Positions 1-6,388 of a DNA stretch of 8,474 nucleotides are shown piece after piece; positions within the stretch are counted from its first letter, which is position 1; every line of letters starts with the position of its first letter. Where the stretch lies: assembly GCA_021821235.1 (NCBI GenBank), contig JAKACS010000107.1:1-8474 (forward strand), read 5' to 3'. The DNA is from Bacillota bacterium (GTDB taxonomy: Bacteria > Bacillota > Bacilli > Bacillales_B > DSM-18226). The position numbers were made by a program, and so were the translations under genes. The notes beneath the pieces were generated by a model. The model saw only the letters and a list, made by a program, of their open reading frames with translations. It was not told the origin of the DNA and did no database searches.

Positions 1-1
1 A

Positions 2-313
2 CAAGAAAAGGAGCATAAATTTTTTTATAAAAAACTGACTAACGAGGTTGAAGCTGCACATCAACAAGATTTTCGCAATCTGGAAAAAGATATTTTTTCC
101 AGCCGACTAAACGTCGGTGATGAGATTCCGATCAAACTAGTTCATGTCATGTCTGGCGGTAGAAGTTATAATCAAGCAAAATTAAACCAGCAGTTATTAA
201 AAAAGCAAATCGACAACCATGTCGTCCAAACGAGCTTTATTCTGCCCGAAAAAAAGCAGCGGCTTGGTTCGATTATCGTAAAGTTTTATAAAAGTCATGA
301 AAAAATCCTCTAA
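2..313 (+). CDS. 3' end of an unidentified protein gene (5' end outside the window)
   Basis: One frame is open from the first full codon at position 2 to the TAA at 311-313, giving 103 residues with no start in view, so the gene begins upstream of the window. The fragment is strongly charged (many Lys, Glu and Gln). It begins with a helix-like Lys/Glu/Gln-rich stretch (about residues 1-36 of the fragment) and then has shorter hydrophobic stretches such as IPIKLVHVM and SFILPEKK. No transmembrane segment or catalytic motif is visible. I do not recognise the family. In B. subtilis the gene before yjaV is yjaU, an alpha/beta hydrolase, and this tail does not obviously look like one. That the frame is coding is inferred from its length, same-strand orientation and the properly spaced gene that follows. 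Confidence 0.6.
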   Translation, partial: QEKEHKFFYKKLTNEVEAAHQQDFRNLEKDIFSSRLNVGDEIPIKLVHVMSGGRSYNQAKLNQQLLKKQIDNHVVQTSFILPEKKQRLGSIIVKFYKSHEKIL

Positions 314-320
314 CCATCCA

Positions 321-385
321 TCCTCCCTTGATGAAGAAATAATTTCTCCAGATTTTGCATAGGATTCAATAGTACTAAGGGAGGA
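321..385 (+). other. Inverted repeat that could sequester the ribosome binding site of the 393-1214 gene
   Basis: TCCTCCCTT at 321-329 is a perfect 9-base complement of AAGGGAGGA at 377-385, which is the ribosome binding site of the next gene. A small inner hairpin (AGAAA/TTTCT, about 336-348) lies in the loop. In a transcript that reads through from the upstream gene the binding site could be paired. A transcript starting at the promoter-like motif near 337-365 would lack the left arm. The complementarity is seen directly; a regulatory role is inference. A short anti-Shine-Dalgarno-like run can also arise by chance. Confidence 0.35.
337..365 (+). promoter_or_regulatory. Sigma-E-like promoter motif before the epimerase-like gene
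   Basis: AAATAAT (337-343, with the ATA core) is followed after 14 bases by CATAGGAT (358-365). This fits the general Bacillus sigma-E pattern of an ATA-containing -35 and a CATANNNT -10. Transcription would start near 372, about 20 bases before the ATG at 393. I recall the B. subtilis positional equivalent yjaV being listed among mother-cell sporulation genes, but I cannot verify that here. No convincing sigma-A promoter was seen in this gap. Confidence 0.35.
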
Positions 386-392
386 GATTCGG

Positions 393-1214
393 ATGGACAA
401 GGCTGTTATCATTGGTGCCTTTGAATTTATTGGATTTTATTTTTGCGAAAAAATGTTAGAAACGGGATATGAAGTACTGGGCATTCATTTTGATGACCAG
501 GATGACAATCTGGTTGAGGAAAAAAAACTGCAAATCGGGAGAAACGCCAATTTTTGCGAAAAAAAAATCGGAGATTGGCTGAAAGATCATAAACAGGCAG
601 CAGAAAACCAAATTTACATTCTCGATTTATTTGATTTGTATATCGGTTACCGGGACGCGGTTTTACAAGATCAACAACTTGCCGACCAATTGGCTGAATT
701 TTTCATAAAGCGCAAGCAACTGAATGACAAGTTTGTGGTTGTTCTTCCTATTCAGTTGCTTGCCGATGATGAAAGAAGCGAGTCTACCATTAAAGAATTT
801 TTAGGGAAATTTTCTACTCAACCAGATATTTCCCAGTTTCTGTACTTACCGGCTGTATATGGACGTTGGCAGCCTTCAGTTTGTTGTTTTCAAAAATGTT
901 TTGAAGGGAAGATCAACAACGCACAAGAATTGGACGACAGGGAATGGAAGGGCGATGCGCTCTATGCCGATGATCTTATCGGCACGATGATGGAAATTAT
1001 TGAGAACGGGAAACCAGGACATTATTTGTTTGAAAGCGGCGATGCAGAGCGATGGAAAAATTGCGCGGAGTTTTTAAATATTCAGTACACCGGAAACGAG
1101 CGGTTTGCCGTCAGTGAGGATGATCAGATCGTTCGTGTTCAACTAAAAAAGATCACTTCCATTCCGGATTCGTTAGCAAAACAGCAAGAGCATTATAACA
1201 GTTTAAAGCAATAA
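393..1214 (+). CDS. Degenerate NAD(P)-binding epimerase/dehydratase-like protein (YjaV-like)
   Basis: The 273-residue protein resembles the extended short-chain dehydrogenase/epimerase fold but looks degenerate. The N-terminal Rossmann turn is VIIGAFEFIG, keeping Gly8 and Gly14 of GxxGxxG but with Glu at the central position 11. An epimerase-type LPAVYGRWQP lies at 152-161, and DALYADDLIGTMMEII at 188-203 resembles the family's DD-containing helix. The catalytic YxxxK is not apparent, so enzymatic activity is doubtful. The start is set by AAGGGAGGAG at 377-386, 6 bases before ATG393. The position directly before med matches yjaV of B. subtilis, a protein of similar size and unclear function. 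No signal peptide or membrane segment is seen. The family-level call is fairly secure; orthology to yjaV rests mainly on position. Confidence 0.82.
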   Translation: MDKAVIIGAFEFIGFYFCEKMLETGYEVLGIHFDDQDDNLVEEKKLQIGRNANFCEKKIGDWLKDHKQAAENQIYILDLFDLYIGYRDAVLQDQQLADQLAEFFIKRKQLNDKFVVVLPIQLLADDERSESTIKEFLGKFSTQPDISQFLYLPAVYGRWQPSVCCFQKCFEGKINNAQELDDREWKGDALYADDLIGTMMEIIENGKPGHYLFESGDAERWKNCAEFLNIQYTGNERFAVSEDDQIVRVQLKKITSIPDSLAKQQEHYNSLKQ

Positions 1215-1239
1215 CCTGCTGTACCATGCAATAATTTTC

Positions 1240-1268
1240 TTTTCAATTTACCTTTCCGAGGTTAGAAT
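1240..1268 (+). promoter_or_regulatory. Probable sigma-A promoter of med
   Basis: TTTTCA (1240-1245) and TAGAAT (1263-1268) are separated by 17 bases. The -10 matches 5 of 6 consensus positions and the -35 matches 4 of 6. Transcription would begin near 1275, leaving a leader of about 75 nt before med. The intergenic gap shows no clear terminator for the upstream gene, so readthrough into med is also possible. Confidence 0.5.
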
Positions 1269-1350
1269 AAATAGTGATTCAATATTTCGTTGTCAGAAAA
1301 AACGATTCCAAGGGTGAGTAACACATCCTTTTAAGAAGGAGATTTATGGA

Positions 1351-2304
1351 ATGATCAAAAGGTTCGGAGTCGCTCTATTAATCCTGCTGGTACTTGGTGC
1401 ATGCAGTCAGCCGAAGTCAACGGGAAAATTGCGAAATGTGGGCCTGCTCGTTCCAGAGACAGTTAATGACCAGGTATGGGGAACAAAAGGCTTTAAAGGG
1501 ATGTTAAAAATCCAGTCAGATTATAAAGTGGATAGTTTTTATAAAGAAGGCATGAATTCTGAGCCCGTTGTCGAAAGGGCAGTTAAAGAGTTTGACCAAA
1601 AAGGTGTAAATTTAATTTTTGGTCATGGCTCCGAATACGCAGAATATTTTAATAAAATTTCAAAAAAATACCCGCATATCCAATTTGTCAGCTTTAATGG
1701 CGATGCAAAAAATGCAAATACAACGAGTTTGAATTTTAAGGGATATGCAATGGGATTTTTCGGGGGTATGGTTGCTGCACATATGTCAAAAAGTCATAAA
1801 GTCGGGATTGTTGCAGCATATGAATGGCAGCCGGAAGTTGAAGGCTTTTATCAAGGGGCACTTGCAGAAAAAAAGCAGACAACAATTGACATTGAGTACG
1901 TTGGCAATTGGGACGACAGTAACAAAGCGATTCAGCTTGCCGAGAAAATGATGAAAAATGGTGTGGATGTTATCTATCCGGCTGGTGATGGCTATAATGT
2001 TCCTGTCATTGAGAAAGTGAAAGAAAATGGGTATTATGTGATCGGCTATGTTTCCGATCAATCGGACTTAGGAAAAACAACCGTTTTGACAAGCACGATT
2101 CAGCAAGTTGACGCACTTTATGAAAAAGTTGCTACAGAGTATAACGATGGAAAATTGAAATCAGGGAATCTATCGTTTGATTTCCAAGACGATGTTGTCA
2201 CACTGGGAAAGTACAGTCCGCTGGTGGACAAGAAATTTATTCGCAAAATGGATAAAAGCATCGCAAGGTACAAACAAACTGGAAAACTGCCGAACAGCCA
2301 GTAG
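1351..2304 (+). CDS. med: Med, BMP-family lipoprotein, positive regulator of competence (comK)
   Basis: The 317-residue protein is the same length as I recall for B. subtilis Med and shares its characteristic blocks. It begins with a lipoprotein signal: basic MIKR, a hydrophobic stretch, and the lipobox LGAC with Cys18 as the lipidated residue. The BMP/PnrA substrate-binding-like domain follows, with WGTKGFKG (43-50), GHGSEYAEYF (91-100), GFFGGMVAAHMSK (135-147) and YPAGDGYNVPVI (209-220). BMP proteins often bind nucleosides; Med is known genetically as an activator of comK expression. The mature protein should be anchored outside the membrane, and no ABC permease genes are adjacent. AAGGAG at 1336-1341 sits 9 bases before the ATG. 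The site lies in a weak 5-bp hairpin (TCCTT 1326-1330 / AAGGA 1336-1340). Unlike B. subtilis, no comZ follows; a terminator starts 13 bases after the stop. Confidence 0.95.
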   Translation: MIKRFGVALLILLVLGACSQPKSTGKLRNVGLLVPETVNDQVWGTKGFKGMLKIQSDYKVDSFYKEGMNSEPVVERAVKEFDQKGVNLIFGHGSEYAEYFNKISKKYPHIQFVSFNGDAKNANTTSLNFKGYAMGFFGGMVAAHMSKSHKVGIVAAYEWQPEVEGFYQGALAEKKQTTIDIEYVGNWDDSNKAIQLAEKMMKNGVDVIYPAGDGYNVPVIEKVKENGYYVIGYVSDQSDLGKTTVLTSTIQQVDALYEKVATEYNDGKLKSGNLSFDFQDDVVTLGKYSPLVDKKFIRKMDKSIARYKQTGKLPNSQ

Positions 2305-2316
2305 AAGCAAAATATG

Positions 2317-2353
2317 AAGCTGCCTGAATGAGTCAAGGCAGCTTATTTTTTTT
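2317..2353 (+). terminator. Terminator of med, shared with the convergent gene
   Basis: AAGCTGCCT (2317-2325) pairs perfectly with AGGCAGCTT (2336-2344) around a 10-base loop. It is followed on the plus strand by A and eight T (2346-2353). The right arm contains the TAA stop region of the convergent minus-strand gene. Read on the minus strand the same hairpin is followed by a weaker T-rich tract, so it probably works in both directions. Confidence 0.9.
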
Positions 2354-2588
2354 GAAAGAGCTGAAGGACTTTGGGATATACATGCTGAAACAGCGGTTTT
2401 AACTGACGGGTCGATTCCACCAATGTATCGATGTTGTTCATTAGTTCCTCATAATCAATTCCGGGCTGCTGAACGCTATTTTCCGGAATTTTCCGCCGCC
2501 CAAACATAAAACGGGTAAAATAATCCTCTTCCTGCAGCGTTGAAACGGGATCCTCCTCCATTATGGATGGCTCTTTGGGGTCACTCAT
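2343..2588 (-). CDS. Small acidic protein of unknown function, convergent with med
   Basis: An 81-residue protein starts at the ATG read from 2588. A GGAGG (2600-2596 on the minus strand) lies 7 bases upstream; an adjacent ATG at 2591 would be only 4 bases away. The N-terminus is acidic and probably disordered (residues 1-20). Then come DYFTRFMFGRR (about 22-32) and a predicted helical C-terminus from IDYEELMNNIDTLVES (about 44-59) to the basic end FQKK. There is no signal peptide or membrane helix. I do not recognise a named family. B. subtilis has a small gene, yjzB, between comZ and fabHA, so this could be its counterpart, but I cannot confirm size, strand or similarity. The stop overlaps the med terminator. 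A CATAAACTA (2630-2622) upstream resembles a sporulation -10 but has no matching -35. Confidence 0.72.
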   Translation of the reverse strand: MSDPKEPSIMEEDPVSTLQEEDYFTRFMFGRRKIPENSVQQPGIDYEELMNNIDTLVESTRQLKPLFQHVYPKVLQLFQKK

Positions 2589-2684
2589 CATTCTTCCTCC
2601 ATCTTCAAATTTTCCTAATTTTAGTTTATGATCTGGCTGATAAAAAGCATGGATAGTAGCGGATGCTAAGAAGGAATTTAACAG

Positions 2685-2714
2685 TTGCTTTTTCCTGCAC
2701 CAATTTGTTAAAAT
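2685..2714 (+). promoter_or_regulatory. Probable promoter of fabH-fabF
   Basis: TTGCTT (2685-2690) and TAAAAT (2709-2714) are spaced by 18 bases. Transcription would start near 2721, inside the FapR operator that begins at 2714. A competing reading uses GATAAT (2736-2741) as the -10 with TTAGTA (2714-2719) as the -35. In both readings FapR bound at 2714-2730 would block RNA polymerase. Confidence 0.5.
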
Positions 2715-2730
2715 TAGTACCAAGTCATAA
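2714..2730 (+). promoter_or_regulatory. FapR operator upstream of fabH
   Basis: The 17-bp site is TTAGTAC, three bases, then GTCATAA. The left half equals the FapR half-site TTAGTAC. The right half matches its mirror GTACTAA at 5 of 7 positions. FapR represses fatty-acid and phospholipid synthesis genes in Bacillus, including fabHA-fabF, and is released by malonyl-CoA. The location 43 bases before the fabH start and over the promoter is what is expected for this regulon. Confidence 0.85.
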
Positions 2731-2772
2731 TAATTGATAATAAAATTTTTTTATAAAAAGGAGATGCGGGAT

Positions 2773-3705
2773 ATGAACGCAGGGATTGTTGGGATAGGAA
2801 GATTTTTACCTGAAAAGGTAGTCACCAATTCTGATCTGGAGAAGGTCATGGATACTTCCGATGAATGGATTCGCACGAGAACAGGTATTGAAGAACGGCG
2901 AATTGCCGATGATGAAACAAATACTTCGAATATGGCTTTTGAAGCGGCCAAACACGCGATTCAAGATGCTGGCATTACAGCAGAAGAAATTGATTTAATC
3001 CTTGTGGCAACAGTAACACCCGATCAACCATTCCCATCTGTTGCCTGTATGCTTCAAGAAAAATTGGGTGCTGTAAAAGCAGCAGCAATGGATATCAGTG
3101 CTGCTTGTGCCGGATTTATGTATGGAATGGTTACCGCAAAACAATTTATCGAAGCGAATGTTTATAAATATGTTCTTGTCGTTGGGGTAGAAAAATTGTC
3201 GAAAATCACGGATTGGAACGATCGAAACACAGCCGTATTATTTGGTGATGGTGCCGGAGCAGCAATCATTGGACCGGTCTCGGGAAATCGCGGCATCCTC
3301 TCTTTTGAGCTGGGAGCGGATGGAACTGGGGGAAAACACCTATACCAAGACGAATATATCATTATGAATGGCCGGGAAGTATTTAAATTTGCTGTAAGGC
3401 AAATGGGTGAGAGCTGCATCAATGTTCTTGAAAAAGCTGGACTTGCCAAGGAGGAAGTCGATTTCTTTATTCCTCATCAAGCCAATATCCGGATCATGGA
3501 ATCTGCCAGACAGCGATTGGAAGTTCCAGAAGAAAAAATGTCAAAGACGGTGCAAAAGTACGGAAACACTTCAGCTGCTTCGATTCCGATTTCAATGGTT
3601 GAAGAATTGGAAGCTGGAAAAATAAAAGATGATGACCTGATCGTAATGGTCGGTTTCGGCGGCGGTCTCACTTGGGGAGCAATTGCGCTTCGCTGGGGAA
3701 AATAA
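2773..3705 (+). CDS. fabH: Beta-ketoacyl-ACP synthase III (FabH)
   Basis: FabH condenses an acyl-CoA primer with malonyl-ACP to start each fatty-acid chain in the cytosolic type II system. In Bacillus it favours branched-chain primers. The 310-residue product has the full catalytic triad: Cys112 in DISAACAGF, His235 in IPHQANIR and Asn265 in KYGNTSAAS. It also has the N-terminal [16 protein letters not shown] and the C-terminal glycine-rich [11 protein letters not shown]. The start is the ATG at 2773, 9 bases after AAGGAG (2758-2763). Two in-frame upstream starts were rejected: ATG2764 directly abuts the binding site, and one at 2734 would precede it. The gene is the first of a two-gene unit with fabF and lies behind a FapR operator. 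B. subtilis has two FabH paralogs, and the context here matches fabHA. Confidence 0.97.
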   Translation: MNAGIVGIGRFLPEKVVTNSDLEKVMDTSDEWIRTRTGIEERRIADDETNTSNMAFEAAKHAIQDAGITAEEIDLILVATVTPDQPFPSVACMLQEKLGAVKAAAMDISAACAGFMYGMVTAKQFIEANVYKYVLVVGVEKLSKITDWNDRNTAVLFGDGAGAAIIGPVSGNRGILSFELGADGTGGKHLYQDEYIIMNGREVFKFAVRQMGESCINVLEKAGLAKEEVDFFIPHQANIRIMESARQRLEVPEEKMSKTVQKYGNTSAASIPISMVEELEAGKIKDDDLIVMVGFGGGLTWGAIALRWGK

Positions 3706-3809
3706 AAAGCATTCTTCGTATTAGACTGGAAGTTGTGTTGAAAAAAAGGTAAAGTCTTATGAAGAGAGATTTTTCAAATAAAGATAGAGAATAGAAGGAG
3801 ATGGAATCA

Positions 3810-5048
3810 ATGGAAAAACGCAGAGTTGTTGTGACTGGTCTTGGGGCTGTCACTCCGCTTGGAAACAATGTGGAAACTACGTGGGAAAATATTATTGCAG
3901 GTAAATCCGGCATTGGGCCAATGACTCGTGTAAATGCAGATGAATATCCGGCAAAAGTTGCCGCGCAAATAAATGATTTCAATCCAGAAGAGTTTATGGA
4001 CCGCAAAGATGCGCGCAAAATGGATCGGTTTACACAGTATGCTGTTGCTTCATCACTAATGGCGGTAAAGGATGCCAATTTGACGATCAATGAAGAAAAT
4101 GCTGATCGCGTCGGTGTTTGGATCGGATCTGGAATCGGCGGCATGGAAACATTTGAACAACAATATGAAACCTTTTTGAACCGCGGCTACCGCCGGGTAA
4201 GCCCGTTCTTTGTGCCAATGCTAATCCCAGATATGGCAACAGGCCAAGTATCAATCACCCTTGGGGCAAAAGGGTTTAATTCCTGTACTGTTACTGCTTG
4301 TGCGACAGGAACGAACTCAATTGGTGATGCTTTTAAAGTCATTCAGCGCGGTGATGCGGACGCGATGATCACTGGCGGTGCCGAGGCACCAATTACGAAA
4401 ATGTCTGTTGCCGGGTTCTGTGCCAATACGGCACTCTCAACAAACCCAGATCCGTTGACGGCGAGCCGTCCATTTGATAAAAACCGTGATGGCTTTGTCA
4501 TCGGGGAAGGGGCAGGCATTATTGTTTTAGAAGAGTTGAACTACGCGTTAGCACGCGGTGCAAAAATTTATGGCGAAATTATTGGCTACGGCTCGACCGG
4601 TGATGCTTATCATATCACAGCTCCGGCACCAGGCGGTGAAGGCGGTGCAAGAGCAATGAAAATGGCGTTAAAGGATGCGGGATTAAAGCCGGAGGAAATT
4701 GATTACATCAATGCTCATGGTACAAGTACCGAATACAATGACAAGTTCGAAACTGCTGCAGTAAAGGAAGTCTTCGGCGAACATGCCTATCGGCTCGCGA
4801 TGAGTTCGACAAAATCAATGACCGGTCATTTGCTTGGTGCCGCTGGCGGTGTTGAAGCAATCTTTTCCTTGTTGGCATTAAAAGACGGTATTCTTCCGCC
4901 TACAATCAATTATGAAACACCTGATCCCGATTGTGATTTGGATTATGTCGTTAACAAAGCACGCCGTCAACAAATCCAATCAGTTATGAGTAATTCGCTC
5001 GGTTTCGGCGGCCATAACGCAACAATTGTTTTTAAGAAATTCGTATAA
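3810..5048 (+). CDS. fabF: Beta-ketoacyl-ACP synthase II (FabF)
   Basis: FabF elongates acyl-ACP by decarboxylative condensation with malonyl-ACP. The 412-residue product has normal length and the thiolase-fold Cys-His-His triad: Cys164 in TVTACATG, His303 in NAHGTST and His340 in [10 protein letters not shown], with Lys335 just before. The C-terminal [10 protein letters not shown] carries the Phe gate of KAS II enzymes. ATG3810 is chosen because AAGGAG (3795-3800) lies 9 bases upstream; the in-frame ATG3801 directly abuts that site. The gene follows fabH by 104 bases with no terminator or convincing promoter between, so the two are probably co-transcribed under FapR. A strong terminator ends the unit. 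Confidence 0.98.
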   Translation: MEKRRVVVTGLGAVTPLGNNVETTWENIIAGKSGIGPMTRVNADEYPAKVAAQINDFNPEEFMDRKDARKMDRFTQYAVASSLMAVKDANLTINEENADRVGVWIGSGIGGMETFEQQYETFLNRGYRRVSPFFVPMLIPDMATGQVSITLGAKGFNSCTVTACATGTNSIGDAFKVIQRGDADAMITGGAEAPITKMSVAGFCANTALSTNPDPLTASRPFDKNRDGFVIGEGAGIIVLEELNYALARGAKIYGEIIGYGSTGDAYHITAPAPGGEGGARAMKMALKDAGLKPEEIDYINAHGTSTEYNDKFETAAVKEVFGEHAYRLAMSSTKSMTGHLLGAAGGVEAIFSLLALKDGILPPTINYETPDPDCDLDYVVNKARRQQIQSVMSNSLGFGGHNATIVFKKFV

Positions 5049-5087
5049 AAAAAACCGACAGATGCTCTAGCGTCTGTCGGTTTTTTT
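5048..5087 (+). terminator. Strong terminator after fabF
   Basis: A long hairpin with a TCTA loop (5066-5069) has its GC-containing core at 5055-5065 / 5070-5080, including one U-G pair. It is flanked by A7 on the left and T7 (5081-5087) on the right. The symmetric A and T tracts would also allow it to work on the minus strand. Confidence 0.95.
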
Positions 5088-5125
5088 AGTGCGCCCAGCG
5101 GTGTGTGTGGATATGTTTTTTTGAT

Positions 5126-5154
5126 AACCAATTTTCAACCAATTTCATAAACTG
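5126..5154 (+). promoter_or_regulatory. Sigma-K-like promoter motif before yjaZ
   Basis: AACC (5126-5129) is followed after 16 bases by CATAAACTG (5146-5154). The Bacillus sigma-K pattern is an AC-centred -35, about 17 bases, then CATANNNTA; only the last base differs. The start would be near 5160, about 27 bases before ATG5187. A sigma-A reading with TTGATA (5121-5126) lacks a good -10 at 17 bases. The match is short, so this remains a hypothesis. Confidence 0.3.
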
Positions 5155-5186
5155 CTTTATATATCCAACGAAATGGTGTGAAAAAA

Positions 5187-5960
5187 ATGGGAGTAATTGA
5201 AACGAGCAAGTGGTTGGAAAGAGACTTTGCAAACCCCGAAGCCGTTTGCAAGAAACTGGTACCTTATTTTAACGGCATTTCCGAAAGAGAAATATACCAC
5301 CAACTAACGGAATTTGGGATGTACAAACCATCGCGGACAACCCGACAATCTTTTGAGTCGCTTAAAGATGCAAATATTCAAAAGAAACTTGCAGAATTGT
5401 ACCGATCGTATCAAATAAAATGGGATGGCCCCGACGTTCCGCTGTTTCTTTTCCCAATCGAACAAGGCGGCGGTTTTTTCCGTAGGGAGACAAAAAAGAA
5501 ATCAGGAGTTTCATTCCCAGATAAATTGTTTTTATTCTTATCTCCTGAGTGCAGCGAAAAAGAAATTGAGGCGCTATTTGTCCATGAATACCACCATGTC
5601 TGCCGTCTAAATAAGCTGAAAAAAGATCCGGCAGAATTTACACTATCCGATTCGCTGATTATTGAAGGGTTGGCCGAATACGCTGTTTTAAAAAACTGCG
5701 GTGAGAAGTACTTGGCACCATGGTGCCGCTACTATTCCAAAAAGCAGCTTGATTCTTTTTGGAATAAATATTTAACTGATCATTTGGACGTGCGGAAGGA
5801 CGAAAAACACCATGATGCACTATTATACGGTTATGGTTGGATTCCAGATTTGCTCGGTTATGCTGCGGGATTTTCCCTTGTCAAAGAGTATTTTTCCAAA
5901 AACCGCTATACCACGAAGCTCTCGTTTTCAATTCCAGCCAAAAATTTTTTACCAAAATAA
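5187..5960 (+). CDS. yjaZ: Predicted DUF2268 zinc-dependent protease (YjaZ)
   Basis: The 257-residue protein carries a zinc-metallopeptidase HExxH signature, HEYHH at residues 133-137 in the hydrophobic-flanked context LFVHEYHHVC. A downstream IIEGLAEYAV (158-167) contains Glu160 and Glu164 as candidate third zinc ligands. The conserved-looking YGYGWIPDLLGYAAG lies at 214-228. This is the layout of DUF2268 predicted Zn proteases such as B. subtilis YjaZ (about 260 residues). No signal peptide or membrane helix is evident, so a cytosolic location is likely; substrate unknown. The start is uncertain: ATG5187 has only a weak GGTG 8 bases upstream, and an in-frame GTG at 5178 would add three residues with no better site. 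The stop overlaps the base of a long stem-loop. Confidence 0.9.
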   Translation: MGVIETSKWLERDFANPEAVCKKLVPYFNGISEREIYHQLTEFGMYKPSRTTRQSFESLKDANIQKKLAELYRSYQIKWDGPDVPLFLFPIEQGGGFFRRETKKKSGVSFPDKLFLFLSPECSEKEIEALFVHEYHHVCRLNKLKKDPAEFTLSDSLIIEGLAEYAVLKNCGEKYLAPWCRYYSKKQLDSFWNKYLTDHLDVRKDEKHHDALLYGYGWIPDLLGYAAGFSLVKEYFSKNRYTTKLSFSIPAKNFLPK

Positions 5961-6032
5961 TGTATCATGAAACAAGCAAATTGATGCCTGCAAAGTTGGC
6001 AAGGGCATATATTTGCTTGTTTTATCATATGT
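5960..6032 (+). repeat. Long imperfect palindrome / stem-loop between yjaZ and the small membrane gene
   Basis: AAACAAGCAAAT (5970-5981) is perfectly complementary to ATTTGCTTGTTT (6011-6022). Pairing continues outward through 5960-5969 / 6023-6032 with one C-C mismatch and G-U pairs. It continues inward through ATGCC (5984-5988) / GGCAT (6004-6008) after a 2x2 internal loop. The whole 73-base element folds into one arm of about 25 pairs. It begins on the yjaZ stop codon. It may act as a terminator, although the downstream GTTTTATC tract is weak, or be a small dispersed palindromic repeat. Confidence 0.7.
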
Positions 6033-6072
6033 ATAGGGAAAAGGTGGACAGGAATCAAAGGTGATGAGTGAA

Positions 6073-6300
6073 ATGGAACTGGACAAGTTTTACCGCGGAT
6101 TTTTCTTGTTACTCGGATTTGCAATGGCTGTAGCCGGTGGCATTTCTGTTATCGCCTATTTAAACTTGCTTGCAATCGGGTACGATTTCGGCGAATACCT
6201 GGCATTCCTTTTTCGGCAAATCGAAGTTTACTTCCTTCCATTTGGCTTGCTTGTCATTACCGCAAGTATCTTTTACCCATATAGAGAAAAAGAGAAATAA
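6073..6300 (+). CDS. Small two-helix membrane protein of unknown function
   Basis: The 75-residue protein has two hydrophobic segments, about residues 9-34 (FFLLLGFAMAVAGG and on) and 52-69 (VYFLPFGLLVITASIF). They are joined by a short loop with acidic and aromatic residues (YDFGEY), and the C-terminus is the charged REKEK. ATG6073 is favoured because AAAGGTG (6057-6063) sits 9 bases upstream; GTG6061 and ATG6064 are in frame but overlap or crowd that site and would add three or four residues. I do not recognise a named family. It occupies the interval where B. subtilis has the appDFABC transporter, and nothing in the sequence links it to transport. No terminator follows before yjbA, so the two may be co-transcribed. 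Confidence 0.75.
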   Translation: MELDKFYRGFFLLLGFAMAVAGGISVIAYLNLLAIGYDFGEYLAFLFRQIEVYFLPFGLLVITASIFYPYREKEK

Positions 6301-6388
6301 CTGGTGCAAAGTATATAAACAGGAATAATTTAACTGATGTCTGCCCATACTGATTGACAAACAGATTCTTGAAGTGAGGGGTTATGCA

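Noticed and set aside
197..412. Minus-strand open frame of 71 codons
   Set aside because: It overlaps two plus-strand coding frames and the ribosome binding site of the second. It shows no ribosome binding site or recognisable protein.
1326..1340. 5-bp hairpin enclosing the med ribosome binding site
   Set aside because: With five pairs and a five-base loop it is too weak to claim regulation; it is mentioned only under med.
2589..2723. N-terminal extension of the small minus-strand gene up to 2723
   Set aside because: The extension has no ribosome binding site, overlaps the FapR operator and fabH promoter, and a good GGAGG directly precedes the start at 2588.
2734..2772. Longer FabH N-terminus from the ATG at 2734
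   Set aside because: It lies upstream of the AAGGAG site that is correctly spaced for ATG2773, and FabH proteins begin at the equivalent of residue 1 of the shorter form.
3706..3809. Possible promoter between fabH and fabF (TTGAAA at 3738)
   Set aside because: The sequence 17 bases downstream is GAAGAG, not a -10, and TCTTAT is only 11 bases away.
5101..5110. Short GTGTGTGTGG run after the fabF terminator
   Set aside because: Too short to be a meaningful repeat and not linked to any other signal.
6354..6359. Perfect TTGACA -35 hexamer before yjbA
   Set aside because: No -10 hexamer lies at 16-18 bases; the region there is GAGGGG, part of the ribosome binding site.
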